Below are positions 27,401-35,098 of a DNA stretch of 64,000 nt, piece after piece. Numbering within the stretch: position 1 is the first letter of the stretch; each line of letters begins with the position of its first letter. The position numbers were made by a program, and so were the translations under genes. Source of the DNA: Halarcobacter sp. (lineage in GTDB: Bacteria > Campylobacterota > Campylobacteria > Campylobacterales > Arcobacteraceae); NCBI RefSeq assembly GCF_963676935.1, contig NZ_OY781470.1:558001-622000 (forward strand). The letters are read 5' to 3'. A model generated the notes under the pieces. It saw only the letters and a list, made by a program, of their open reading frames with translations. It was not told the DNA's origin and did not search any database.

Positions 27401-29278
27401 TTAGTGATCGTGTGCCTCACCAGCGTTATTAGGTAATCTAATAGATTCAACAAGATTTTGTACATCTTGTGGTGGTTCTGGAGTCATTCTTGAAACAACG
27501 AATGCCACGATTAAGTGTAAAATTGTACCAATTGTACCAATACCAGTTGGAGCAATTCCTAAGAAGTAATCCTCTTTTGCACCACCCATGAATACAAAGT
27601 AAATAATGTATCCGAAAGTAAAGATAAGACCAGTTAAAATACCAGCAATCGCACCTTCTTTATTCATTCTCTTATCAAAGATTCCTAAGATAATAGTTGG
27701 GAAGAATGCTGCCGCAGCAAGACCAAATGCAAATGCAACAACTTGTGCAACGAAACCAGGAGGGTTAATTCCTAAGTAACCAGCAACACAAATAGCAACT
27801 ACAGCTGAAATTCTTGCCCACATTAATTCTGTTTTTTCATTTAATTTAGATTTTCCTGTTTCTGAATCTCTAAATATTACTTGTCCCATAAGGTCATGTG
27901 AAATAGCTGAAGCAATTACAAGTAATAAACCTGCCGCTGTAGATAATGCTGCTGCAAGACCCCCAGCTGCGATGAATGCAATTACCCAATTTGGTAAGTT
28001 AGCAATCTCTGGGTTAGCAAGTACCATAATATCTCTATCAACATATAACTCATTTTCAATTTTGCCACTGTTTGCAGCAGGTTTACCATTTAATGTAGCT
28101 CTTTCCCCATTAGGTCTAACATTAGTTCCATCAAATTGTGGTTTACCTTTTGGTCCTTCAAATGCAGCATCTGGACCATATTGGATTTTTCCATCACCAT
28201 TTCTATCTGTCCAAGCTAATAATCCACCTTGTTCCCAAGTTTTGAACCATCCACCATTGTTTGGACTACCATCAGCATGAGATAATTCACCATTTACAAA
28301 TGCTTTATATTCAACATTTTGAACATTTTTAATTAAGTTAACTCTTGAGAAAGCAGCAACTGAAGATGCAGTTGTATACATAATCGCAATGAATAATAAT
28401 GCCCATCCAGCAGAAATTCTAGCATCTCTAACAGTTGGAACTGTAAAGAATCTAACAATAACGTGTGGAAGACCAGCAGTACCAAGCATTAATGCAGTAG
28501 TTAACATAAACATATTCCATAAACTTCCTGGTTCAGTATATGCTTTAAAACCTAAATCAGTAATTGCACTATCCAAGGCATGCAATAAATATGTGCCTTC
28601 AGGAATTATTTTTACACCATCATCAAAAGCAAATGTTGTTTGACCAAATAATGCTAATTGAGGAAAAAATGTATCAGTTACTTGTAGTGATAAGAAAATA
28701 GCTGGAATTAAGTAAGCCATAATCATTACACAATATTGAGCAACTTGAGTATAAGTAATACCTTTCATCCCACCTAATACTGAGTAGAAGAAAACTATTG
28801 CCATACCAATAAGTACACCTGTATTTACATCAACTTGTAAGAATCTTGAGAATACAATCCCCACCCCTCTCATTTGTCCTGCAACATAAGTGAATGAGAT
28901 AAAAATAACACAAATTACAGCAACTGTTCTTGCTACATTTGAATAGTATCTATCACCGACAAAATCTGGAACAGTAAATTTACCAAATTTTCTTAAGTAT
29001 GGTGCCAATAACATTGCAAGTAGAACATATCCACCAGTCCATCCCATTAAATAAGCACTTGCATCTGAACCTTTAAATGCAATAATACCTGCCATTGAGA
29101 TAAATGATGCAGCTGACATCCAGTCTGCAGCAGTTGCCATACCATTTGCTACTGGGTGAACTCCCCCACCTGCTACATAGAAATCCTTAGTAGATCCAGC
29201 TTTAGCCCAAAGTGCAATTCCGATATATAGAGCGAAAGATACACCAACGAATAAATAAATTAATGATTGTAATTCCAT
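27401..29278 (-). CDS. sodium:solute symporter of the DUF4212-associated type
   Basis: This 625-residue symporter differs from the two ActP copies: it lacks the signal-like start and carries an exported loop of about 100 residues (about 315-420). The loop contains DRNGDGKIQYG, an EF-hand-like calcium loop. Core motifs match the family: TKDFYVAGGGVHPVANGMATAADWMSAASF (in part), GLPHVIVRFFTVP and GLAAALSTAAGLLLVIASAISHDL (in part). It follows a DUF4212 gene by 11 bases. The likely substrate is acetate, lactate, propionate or a similar acid. Confidence 0.88.
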   Translation of the reverse strand: MELQSLIYLFVGVSFALYIGIALWAKAGSTKDFYVAGGGVHPVANGMATAADWMSAASFISMAGIIAFKGSDASAYLMGWTGGYVLLAMLLAPYLRKFGKFTVPDFVGDRYYSNVARTVAVICVIFISFTYVAGQMRGVGIVFSRFLQVDVNTGVLIGMAIVFFYSVLGGMKGITYTQVAQYCVMIMAYLIPAIFLSLQVTDTFFPQLALFGQTTFAFDDGVKIIPEGTYLLHALDSAITDLGFKAYTEPGSLWNMFMLTTALMLGTAGLPHVIVRFFTVPTVRDARISAGWALLFIAIMYTTASSVAAFSRVNLIKNVQNVEYKAFVNGELSHADGSPNNGGWFKTWEQGGLLAWTDRNGDGKIQYGPDAAFEGPKGKPQFDGTNVRPNGERATLNGKPAANSGKIENELYVDRDIMVLANPEIANLPNWVIAFIAAGGLAAALSTAAGLLLVIASAISHDLMGQVIFRDSETGKSKLNEKTELMWARISAVVAICVAGYLGINPPGFVAQVVAFAFGLAAAAFFPTIILGIFDKRMNKEGAIAGILTGLIFTFGYIIYFVFMGGAKEDYFLGIAPTGIGTIGTILHLIVAFVVSRMTPEPPQDVQNLVESIRLPNNAGEAHDH

Positions 29279-29289
29279 ATTCTTACTCC

Positions 29290-29544
29290 TTATTCATGTA
29301 CGCCATATTTTTCGTCTATAGCACTCATCTTCGCTACATAAACAAAAATAAGAACAACGAATACGTAAATTGCACCTTGTTGTGCAAACCAAAATCCTAG
29401 TTTAACCCCACTAATTTCGATTGTATTTAACTCATTTATAAATAAAATACCACATCCGAAAGAGACAATAAACCAAACAACTAATAGTTTAAGAATAGTT
29501 GATATATTCTCTTTCCAATAAGCTTCTGCTTTCTCTGGACTCAT
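29290..29544 (-). CDS. DUF4212 small membrane partner of the symporter
   Basis: The 84-residue protein has two membrane helices (about 17-37 and 47-72) and the family opening A-E-A-Y-W-K-E-N. It is the first gene of the two-gene symporter operon and plays the part that DUF485 plays for ActP. The ATG at 29544 follows GGAGTATG. Its promoter carries a TTGCTA direct repeat at the same distance from -10 as in the pta copy 1 promoter. Confidence 0.88.
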   Translation of the reverse strand: MSPEKAEAYWKENISTILKLLVVWFIVSFGCGILFINELNTIEISGVKLGFWFAQQGAIYVFVVLIFVYVAKMSAIDEKYGVHE

Positions 29545-29599
29545 GTCATACTCCTTTTTTTATTTTTACTAAAATTATATTTAGTAATTCAACATTGAA

Positions 29600-29633
29600 A
29601 GTATAAAAGCTTAATATAGCAAAAGGGTAGCAA
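29600..29633 (-). promoter_or_regulatory. symporter 3 promoter with TTGCTA direct repeat
   Basis: On the minus strand TTGCTA-CCCTT-TTGCTA (29633 to 29617) is followed after 11 bases by TATACT (29605 to 29600). The period of 11 bp, the core TGCTA and the 11-base gap to -10 equal those of pta copy 1. A weaker pair TAGGAT-N5-TAGCAA (plus-strand sense) lies at 29657-29673. The response regulator gene ends just beyond. Confidence 0.6.
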
Positions 29634-29674
29634 TGAAAAAATGTTTTTTTGTAACGTAGGATTAGTGTAGCAAA

Positions 29675-29694
29675 TAAGCTTCAAAGAAGCCTAT
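29675..29694 (-). terminator. short hairpin after the response regulator gene
   Basis: GCTTC-AAA-GAAGC forms a short stem, flanked by AATA on one side and TATT on the other. It lies 14 bases past the response regulator stop and next to the symporter promoter. Confidence 0.45.
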
Positions 29695-29707
29695 TTATCG
29701 AATGAGT

Positions 29708-30370
29708 TTAAACAGAATAAAATCTGTCAATTTTATAACCAAGACCTCTGATATTTTTGATAAAATCCTCTTTTAAACCTTTTTTTAGTCTAGAAATCTC
29801 TGCTCTTATTGTTGGATTGTCAATATTTTCTCCACCCCAGATGTCAACTCTAAATCTTTCAAAGTCTACAATCATATTTATATTAAGAGCCAAAATGTGG
29901 ATTATATCTAATTGTTTTTTTGTTAGAGATTGAGGTTCTCCATTGAAGTATAAAGTTTTTTTCTCTTTTGAGTAGGAATAGTTTTCTGAAAATCTTACAT
30001 GAGAAGTGCTTTTTTGATCTTTTTTTAGTATTTGATTTATTTTTATACCTAACTCTTCTAAGTGAAAAGGTTTTTTAATATATTCTCTACAACCTAAATC
30101 ATATGCTCTAGTTATATCTTCGATATCATTTAAAGCAGTAATAAATATAGTAGGGATATATACTCTTCTGGTGTTTAAATCTTGTAAAATTTCAAAACCA
30201 TCTTTTTTAGGTACGTTAATATCTAAAATTAATAAATCAAATGATCCATCAACATTATTAACAACTTCTTCACCATCGGTGAAACTCTCAACCATGTGCC
30301 CAATCCCTTTTAGGTACTCAGAGATTGCATTGTTTAGCATTAATTCATCTTCAAGAAGCAGTATTTTCAT
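29708..30370 (-). CDS. OmpR/PhoB-family response regulator
   Basis: The 220-residue regulator has a receiver domain (1-115) with phospho-acceptor Asp in LLILDINVPKKDG (about residue 52), acidic residues EDE at 7-9, the Thr/Ala region ITALND and Lys in KKPF. A winged-helix DNA-binding domain follows (about 125-218). Proteins of this type bind direct repeats with 10-11 bp spacing, which fits the ATGCTA-N5-ATGCTA sites in the island. It overlaps the kinase gene by 20 bases. Its stop lies next to the symporter 3 promoter. Confidence 0.92.
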   Translation of the reverse strand: MKILLLEDELMLNNAISEYLKGIGHMVESFTDGEEVVNNVDGSFDLLILDINVPKKDGFEILQDLNTRRVYIPTIFITALNDIEDITRAYDLGCREYIKKPFHLEELGIKINQILKKDQKSTSHVRFSENYSYSKEKKTLYFNGEPQSLTKKQLDIIHILALNINMIVDFERFRVDIWGGENIDNPTIRAEISRLKKGLKEDFIKNIRGLGYKIDRFYSV

Positions 30371-31934
30371 TTATTTTAAACCTATAAGTAAATTTTGTTT
30401 CATTGTCAGTTGATTCTAATTTGATTATAACTAAATTTTTATCACATATTTCTTTTACTATACGAAGGCCTAAGCCAAAGCCTCCTCGTGAATTGTTTTC
30501 CCTATAAAAATCATTAAAAATTTTATTTATATCTTCAATCTTTTCTGAATGAGTTTTTACACTAAATTCTACATATTCATCATTAAAATATGTAAGCCTT
30601 ACATATATGTTTGATTTTGCAAATGAATATTTGATAGCATTTGAGATATTGTTATCAACTATTCTTTGTAATTCTAATCTGTTAAATTTAATATATATAT
30701 CTTCATCTATATTAGTTGTAAACATTAAATCATTTGAGGTTGCAATTCCATCAAAAAAATTTAGTCTCTCTTTTAAAAACTCTGAAAAATCAATATATTC
30801 TTTAGGATAATCTACTCTATCTTTTTTTATTAGATATGAAAGGTCATCATATATATATTGTATAATTTTAGCACCACTTTCTATATTTGAAATATATTTA
30901 TTATCCTGAGAATGCATTTTAAGCAAATCAATATTTGTACGTATAATAGACAAAGGAGTATTTATTTCATGTACAGAGTTTTTTAAAAATTTTTTTTGTG
31001 AATCAATTAGATTTTTCAATTCTTTAGTTTGATGGTTAACTGTATCTTCAAGATGTTTATTAAGTTCTTGAAGCATTATATTTTTATCTTTTATATTATG
31101 CATTGCATCATATGCAAAATTTGCTATAACTTTAAATTCTCCAAATATAAGCCTATCTTGTTTTATTCTATTATCATCTTTTTGAGATTCTTTTAAATAT
31201 TTACCAATCTCTTTAACATCATTTACAATTAAGATAGTTGCATTCTTATATATAAATATTGAATAAAGAACTAACATAATAGTTAAAGACATAATTTGTA
31301 AAACATAGTTAGAGATTTTTTCATCATATTCATTTTTTTTCTCTTTTACTATCTTATCTATTTCATCAAGATATATTCCTCTTCCTACAGTCCAATTCCA
31401 TGGTTTGTATGATAAAGCATAAGAGATTTTTAATGCATCACTTCTAATTTCAGGTTTATACCAAATATATTGTACAAAGCCCCCATTTTTATTTTTTGAT
31501 ATTTCTATTAGTTCTTGAATTACTTTTTTGCCAGAAGGATCTTTGAATTCATATAGGTTTTTACCTATATAATCTTTTGATACTGGATAATATAATGAAG
31601 TACCATTAAAATCATATATAAATACATAGTGATTTAAATTTCCATGTTTTCTCATTATTTCTAGTGATTCTAGTATATCTTTTTTTATGGTTTCTTCAGA
31701 TTTTATATTTTTAAATTTGTCATGATAATATTTAATATAGTTTAGAGTTTTTTTTATATCCGCTTCTATTAAATCTTTTTGTTTATTTGTGTAGTCATTT
31801 TTTATTATTTCAATTTTCTCTTGAAACTCATCAAAAGCATTATCAATAATTATAAAAGTAAAAGAGGAGGTTAGTAAAACAATAAAAAAGATACTATATA
31901 AAATTAGGTGATATAGAGATTTCGCTTTAACCAT
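30351..31934 (-). CDS. Cache-domain sensor histidine kinase
   Basis: This 527-residue membrane kinase has a helix at about 9-30, a periplasmic sensor of about 180 residues and a second helix at about 207-228. The sensor shows the sCache_2 features YVFIYDFNGTSLYYP, GGFVQYIWYKP and W-N-W-TVGRGIY. The catalytic part has the H-box SVHEINTPLSIIR, the N-box DNNISNAIKYSF and the G-box GGFGLGLRI. sCache_2 domains often bind C2-C3 carboxylates, which would suit the acetate genes around it. The ligand is inferred, not shown. Confidence 0.88.
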   Translation of the reverse strand: MVKAKSLYHLILYSIFFIVLLTSSFTFIIIDNAFDEFQEKIEIIKNDYTNKQKDLIEADIKKTLNYIKYYHDKFKNIKSEETIKKDILESLEIMRKHGNLNHYVFIYDFNGTSLYYPVSKDYIGKNLYEFKDPSGKKVIQELIEISKNKNGGFVQYIWYKPEIRSDALKISYALSYKPWNWTVGRGIYLDEIDKIVKEKKNEYDEKISNYVLQIMSLTIMLVLYSIFIYKNATILIVNDVKEIGKYLKESQKDDNRIKQDRLIFGEFKVIANFAYDAMHNIKDKNIMLQELNKHLEDTVNHQTKELKNLIDSQKKFLKNSVHEINTPLSIIRTNIDLLKMHSQDNKYISNIESGAKIIQYIYDDLSYLIKKDRVDYPKEYIDFSEFLKERLNFFDGIATSNDLMFTTNIDEDIYIKFNRLELQRIVDNNISNAIKYSFAKSNIYVRLTYFNDEYVEFSVKTHSEKIEDINKIFNDFYRENNSRGGFGLGLRIVKEICDKNLVIIKLESTDNETKFTYRFKINENTAS

Positions 31935-32019
31935 TAATTATCCTGAATATTAAGTAAAATAGAATAACTGAAAAATCTTGAAATATAGATAAAATAATCT
32001 GGAAAAGTATATAAGCACA

Positions 32020-32096
32020 TGGCGCGGTTGACGAGACTCGAACTCGCGACCTCCTGCGTGACAGGCAGGCATTCTAACCAACTAAACTACAACCGC
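32020..32096 (-). tRNA. tRNA-Asp (GTC), copy 1
   Basis: Acceptor stem GCGGTTG/CAACCGC, anticodon loop CTGTCAC with GTC, T-arm GTTCGAGTC and an encoded CCA end. It is the last gene of the eight-tRNA array and seems identical to the copy at 32305-32381. Confidence 0.97.
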
Positions 32097-32130
32097 ACAA
32101 CAATGCAAAAAAAAAGCGCCTTACGCGCAA

Positions 32131-32206
32131 TGGTGGTCGATATAAGACTCGAACTTATGACATCTACCTTGTAAGGGTAGCGCTCTACCAACTGAGCTAA
32201 TCGACC
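32131..32206 (-). tRNA. tRNA-Val (TAC), copy 1
   Basis: Acceptor stem GGTCGAT/ATCGACC, D-arm GCTCAGTTGGTAGAGC, anticodon loop CTTACAA with TAC and encoded CCA. Same sequence as the copy at 32481-32556. Confidence 0.97.
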
Positions 32207-32208
32207 AG

Positions 32209-32284
32209 TGGTGACCCGTGAAGGATTCGAACCTTCGGCCACCTCCTTAAAAGGGAGATGCTCTACCGGCTGAGCTAACGGGTC
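32209..32284 (-). tRNA. tRNA-Lys (TTT), copy 1
   Basis: Acceptor stem GACCCGT/ACGGGTC, anticodon loop CTTTTAA with TTT, encoded CCA. It lies only 2 bases upstream of tRNA-Val copy 1. It is a predicted MnmA substrate. Confidence 0.97.
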
Positions 32285-32304
32285 ATATGATATTTATTAT
32301 AAAG

Positions 32305-32381
32305 TGGCGCGGTTGACGAGACTCGAACTCGCGACCTCCTGCGTGACAGGCAGGCATTCTAACCAACTAAACTACAACCGC
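32305..32381 (-). tRNA. tRNA-Asp (GTC), copy 2
   Basis: Same acceptor, anticodon loop CTGTCAC and CCA end as copy 1. It sits between tRNA-Glu copy 1 and tRNA-Lys copy 1. Confidence 0.97.
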
Positions 32382-32398
32382 ACTAAATTATAAATAAA

Positions 32399-32473
32399 TG
32401 GTGACCCCTAGGAGACTCGAACTCCTGTGGCATGGATGAAAACCATGAATCCTAACCGCTAGATGAAGGGGCC
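32399..32473 (-). tRNA. tRNA-Glu (TTC), copy 1
   Basis: Acceptor stem GGCCCCT/AGGGGTC with a G-U pair at position 2, anticodon loop TTTTCAT with TTC, encoded CCA. It is a predicted MnmA substrate. Confidence 0.97.
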
Positions 32474-32480
32474 ATTTATA

Positions 32481-32556
32481 TGGTGGTCGATATAAGACTC
32501 GAACTTATGACATCTACCTTGTAAGGGTAGCGCTCTACCAACTGAGCTAATCGACC
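32481..32556 (-). tRNA. tRNA-Val (TAC), copy 2
   Basis: Same sequence as tRNA-Val copy 1, anticodon TAC, CCA encoded. It lies between the two tRNA-Glu genes. Confidence 0.97.
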
Positions 32557-32566
32557 AAAATAAACT

Positions 32567-32641
32567 TGGTGACCCCTAGGAGACTCGAACTCCTGTGGCA
32601 TGGATGAAAACCATGAATCCTAACCGCTAGATGAAGGGGCC
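32567..32641 (-). tRNA. tRNA-Glu (TTC), copy 2
   Basis: Same sequence as tRNA-Glu copy 1 with anticodon TTC and CCA encoded. It follows tRNA-Lys copy 2 after a 49-base spacer. Confidence 0.97.
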
Positions 32642-32690
32642 AACAATAATAAAATTTAAAGAACTTTTATAAACATTTTCGTGTTTAAAA

Positions 32691-32766
32691 TGGTGACCCG
32701 TGAAGGATTCGAACCTTCGGCCACCTCCTTAAAAGGGAGATGCTCTACCGGCTGAGCTAACGGGTC
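32691..32766 (-). tRNA. tRNA-Lys (TTT), copy 2
   Basis: First gene of the array on the minus strand, same sequence as copy 1, anticodon TTT, CCA encoded. It starts 41 bases downstream of the TATAAT of the array promoter. Confidence 0.97.
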
Positions 32767-32806
32767 AAACACATTTTAGAAGTACATCTTCTTAAAATGG
32801 AGTGGA

Positions 32807-32835
32807 ATTATAGTCAATTTATTTTTTTTTGTCAA
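32807..32835 (-). promoter_or_regulatory. consensus sigma-70 promoter of the tRNA array
   Basis: On the minus strand TTGACA (32835 to 32830) and TATAAT (32812 to 32807) are separated by exactly 17 bases, a full consensus. The -35 lies inside the last codons of the upstream cinA-like gene. The first tRNA starts about 40 bases later. Confidence 0.85.
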
Positions 32836-33334
32836 GGGTTTTTTGAAAAAATTTAAAAAGTTTTTTCAAAGAGTATTTTGCAGCTTGATTTTGAACTTCA
32901 ATTCTGCTACCCTCAAAATGGCAAACCTCCACGATTTTATCGTTATTTTTACTTGATATACCTATAACAACTGTACCAACAGGTTTATTTTTTGTTCCTC
33001 CAGTTGGTCCAGCAATCCCACTTACTGCAATTGCAAAATCTGCATCAAATTTTTTTAAAACACCTATAAGCATCTCTTCAACAACTTCTTTACTAACAGC
33101 ACCATATTTTTCTAAGGTTGATTTTTTAACTTCTAATTCTTGTGTTTTTATTTCATTAGAATAGGTTACTACTGCACCATTAAAAATATCTGATGAGCCA
33201 GATAATTGAGTGATTAATGAAGCTATTAATCCACCTGTGCAACTTTCAGCAGTTGTAATTGTTTTTTTCGATTTTCTAAGAATGTTTTGAAATTGAATCA
33301 ATTCTTCCGTTGTAATATATGTTGATTTTTCCAT
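32819..33334 (-). CDS. CinA-family nicotinamide-nucleotide amidohydrolase
   Basis: This 171-residue protein corresponds to the C-terminal domain of CinA (PncC), which deamidates nicotinamide mononucleotide in NAD recycling. Visible family stretches are TTAESCTGGLIASLIT (about 29-44), VVTYSNEIKTQEL, GAVSKEVVEEM and AVSGIAGPTGGT. The N-terminal COG1058 domain of longer CinA proteins is absent, which is common. Its last codons contain the -35 element of the tRNA array promoter. It is downstream of mqo with a hairpin between. Confidence 0.9.
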   Translation of the reverse strand: MEKSTYITTEELIQFQNILRKSKKTITTAESCTGGLIASLITQLSGSSDIFNGAVVTYSNEIKTQELEVKKSTLEKYGAVSKEVVEEMLIGVLKKFDADFAIAVSGIAGPTGGTKNKPVGTVVIGISSKNNDKIVEVCHFEGSRIEVQNQAAKYSLKKLFKFFQKTLDKKK

Positions 33335-33352
33335 TTTGAAGCTTTATTGGTT

Positions 33353-33377
33353 AAAAGAGAGTGGTTAACTCTCTTTT
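33353..33377. terminator. hairpin between mqo and the cinA-like gene
   Basis: AAAAGAGAGT and ACTCTCTTTT pair perfectly around GGTTA, immediately after the mqo stop at 33378. Four T residues end the stem on the minus strand. Confidence 0.7.
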
Positions 33378-34730
33378 TTATTCGTCGTCTGTTAATTCAG
33401 CTTTAAATCTTTTTTCATCAAAAGATAAATTTAGATATTCACAAACAGTTTTTATATCTCTTTCTGCATTACCTAAACATGATGTAGCTCCTGGACTAGG
33501 AGTCATATTAAAGATAATTCCATCACCTGGATTAATTGAAGCTTCTCCAAGCATTAATTTTTGTTGTTCTTTATTAAGAACTTGTGGTCTTACTCCACCA
33601 AATCCTTTTGCATATTCAATATCTTCTGTACTTAATGAAGGTACAATTTTTCTAGCATCTTTTACAAAAAGACCTTTATTTATCCCTGGAACTTCAAATA
33701 GGAAGTTTTTAAATACATAATTTCTAATATCTGAATCTTTTAATAAATCCCAGAATATTTTTAAGATATTACCATCAAAATTCATAGTTTTTAAACATTG
33801 GAAAAATGATTTACCACCTTTATATCTTTCTAATACAAGTAAAGCTAAGGCTGTTGGACCAAATCTTGTCTTCCCATCACATAAAATATCAGGATCACCA
33901 TGTAATGCTGCAAATGGAAGTTTTGGATTTTGTACCATATAAACTTTTCCATTTAAATATTCGCCATTTGTAATATAAAATGAACCTGCCATAGATAAAG
34001 AACCCATATGTTTACCATGACCCATTTTGTGTGCTAAATAAAGTGAATGAGCACCAGCATTAACCACAACAAAGTTTGCTGTAAATACTGAACCACTAGT
34101 TGTAGTAAGTTTATATTTATCTCCAACTTTTTCAATCTCATCAACTTCAGCATTAAAGAAAATATCAGTTGTTTTTTCTTCTTCTTGTGCAGCTTTTGCA
34201 AGCTCTTTAGTCATTGCTCCAAAATCTACAGTTGTGTATTCACTTTGTGTTCCCATTGCTAAAATTGGTTCAGGTCTATCTTGAGTTTGTTCTTTATCTG
34301 CATAAACTAGTTTTGGTTCAAGTTCTCTAAGTTTTTCTTTGTCCCATAGTTCTAAATAAGGGAAAAGTTCTTTAAACTCTTCATATCTGTTTTTGATAAA
34401 ATCTACTTCTTTTTCACCTACACCTAAAGCCATTTTTTGGTGAGCAAACATGATTTTATCTTGTAATCCTCTCATAAGATTGAACTTTTCAATCATTTTT
34501 GCAGTTCTTTTTGTGATTTTTGCTTTTTCTAATGTATAGTTAGTTTCAATATCTCCAACATGGATAGTTTGAGAGTTACTAGTTCCTTTAGAGTTTAAAG
34601 TAGCTAAGTCTTCATATTTTTCTAACATACATACGCTTTTTGCATCAGTATATCTTGCTATCTCATAGAAAAGTGCAGCACCAGAAATACCCCCACCTAC
34701 AATTACTACATCATAATGTTTTGTATTCAT
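33378..34730 (-). CDS. mqo: malate:quinone oxidoreductase
   Basis: Mqo is a membrane-associated FAD enzyme that oxidises malate to oxaloacetate and passes electrons to menaquinone. The 450-residue protein opens with the dinucleotide-binding DVVIVGGGISGAALFYE (6-22) and an acidic residue at LEKYE. Later it has NAGAHSLYLAHKMG, the TRFGPTAL stretch and the C-terminal GDGIIFNMTPSPGATSCLGNAE, given here as parts of the FAD site. It is the divergent neighbour of ileS. Two relaxed TGTACA-N5-TGTACA sites lie in the shared region. Confidence 0.88.
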   Translation of the reverse strand: MNTKHYDVVIVGGGISGAALFYEIARYTDAKSVCMLEKYEDLATLNSKGTSNSQTIHVGDIETNYTLEKAKITKRTAKMIEKFNLMRGLQDKIMFAHQKMALGVGEKEVDFIKNRYEEFKELFPYLELWDKEKLRELEPKLVYADKEQTQDRPEPILAMGTQSEYTTVDFGAMTKELAKAAQEEEKTTDIFFNAEVDEIEKVGDKYKLTTTSGSVFTANFVVVNAGAHSLYLAHKMGHGKHMGSLSMAGSFYITNGEYLNGKVYMVQNPKLPFAALHGDPDILCDGKTRFGPTALALLVLERYKGGKSFFQCLKTMNFDGNILKIFWDLLKDSDIRNYVFKNFLFEVPGINKGLFVKDARKIVPSLSTEDIEYAKGFGGVRPQVLNKEQQKLMLGEASINPGDGIIFNMTPSPGATSCLGNAERDIKTVCEYLNLSFDEKRFKAELTDDE

Positions 34731-35098
34731 TTAGTTTCGTCCTATTGTTGTTCTTTGATTTTAAAAAAGATTTTAGCATATTAACAAATACTTCCTTGTT
34801 GAAAGTTATATTGAAAATAGTAAGATTGCTAAAATTATGTTTAATGGTAACATTTTATTGATTTTAGCTCAATTAAAGCAGTGTTCAATATGTGTACATA
34901 ACTAACTAACTCCAAATAAATAGAGCAAATTTAAGATTAATGTATAGTTTTTGTACTGATATTAATACAATTGTACATTAAATAAAGTTTTAAAGTGAGA
35001 ATGAGTCATAATTTGTGTTATGAAATATTAACTTTTTATTAGATATAATCTGCGATTTATAGAATATAACGCAAGAATTGATAATTAAGGTATTTAAG
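34731..35098. promoter_or_regulatory. mqo-ileS divergent regulatory region
   Basis: This 368-base stretch has no gene that I can support. It holds TGTTCA-ATATG-TGTACA (34882-34898) and TGTATA-GTTTT-TGTACT (34941-34957), both with the 11-bp period of the TGTACA sites at the acetate genes, and a further TGTACA at 34972-34977. TATAAT at 35044-35049 is a likely ileS -10. A TTTAGCATATT segment near 34773 may belong to the mqo promoter. Confidence 0.55.

Noticed and set aside
27972-28280. Plus-strand ORF inside symporter 3
   Set aside because: It is a shadow frame of the conserved permease; no start signal is seen.
10374-31934. Whole acetate island as a mobile element
   Set aside because: I found no integrase, transposase or flanking repeats, and base composition looks like that of the neighbours.
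32020-32766. tRNA block as a CRISPR or other repeat array
   Set aside because: Each unit folds as a tRNA with CCA and a clear anticodon; spacing is irregular.
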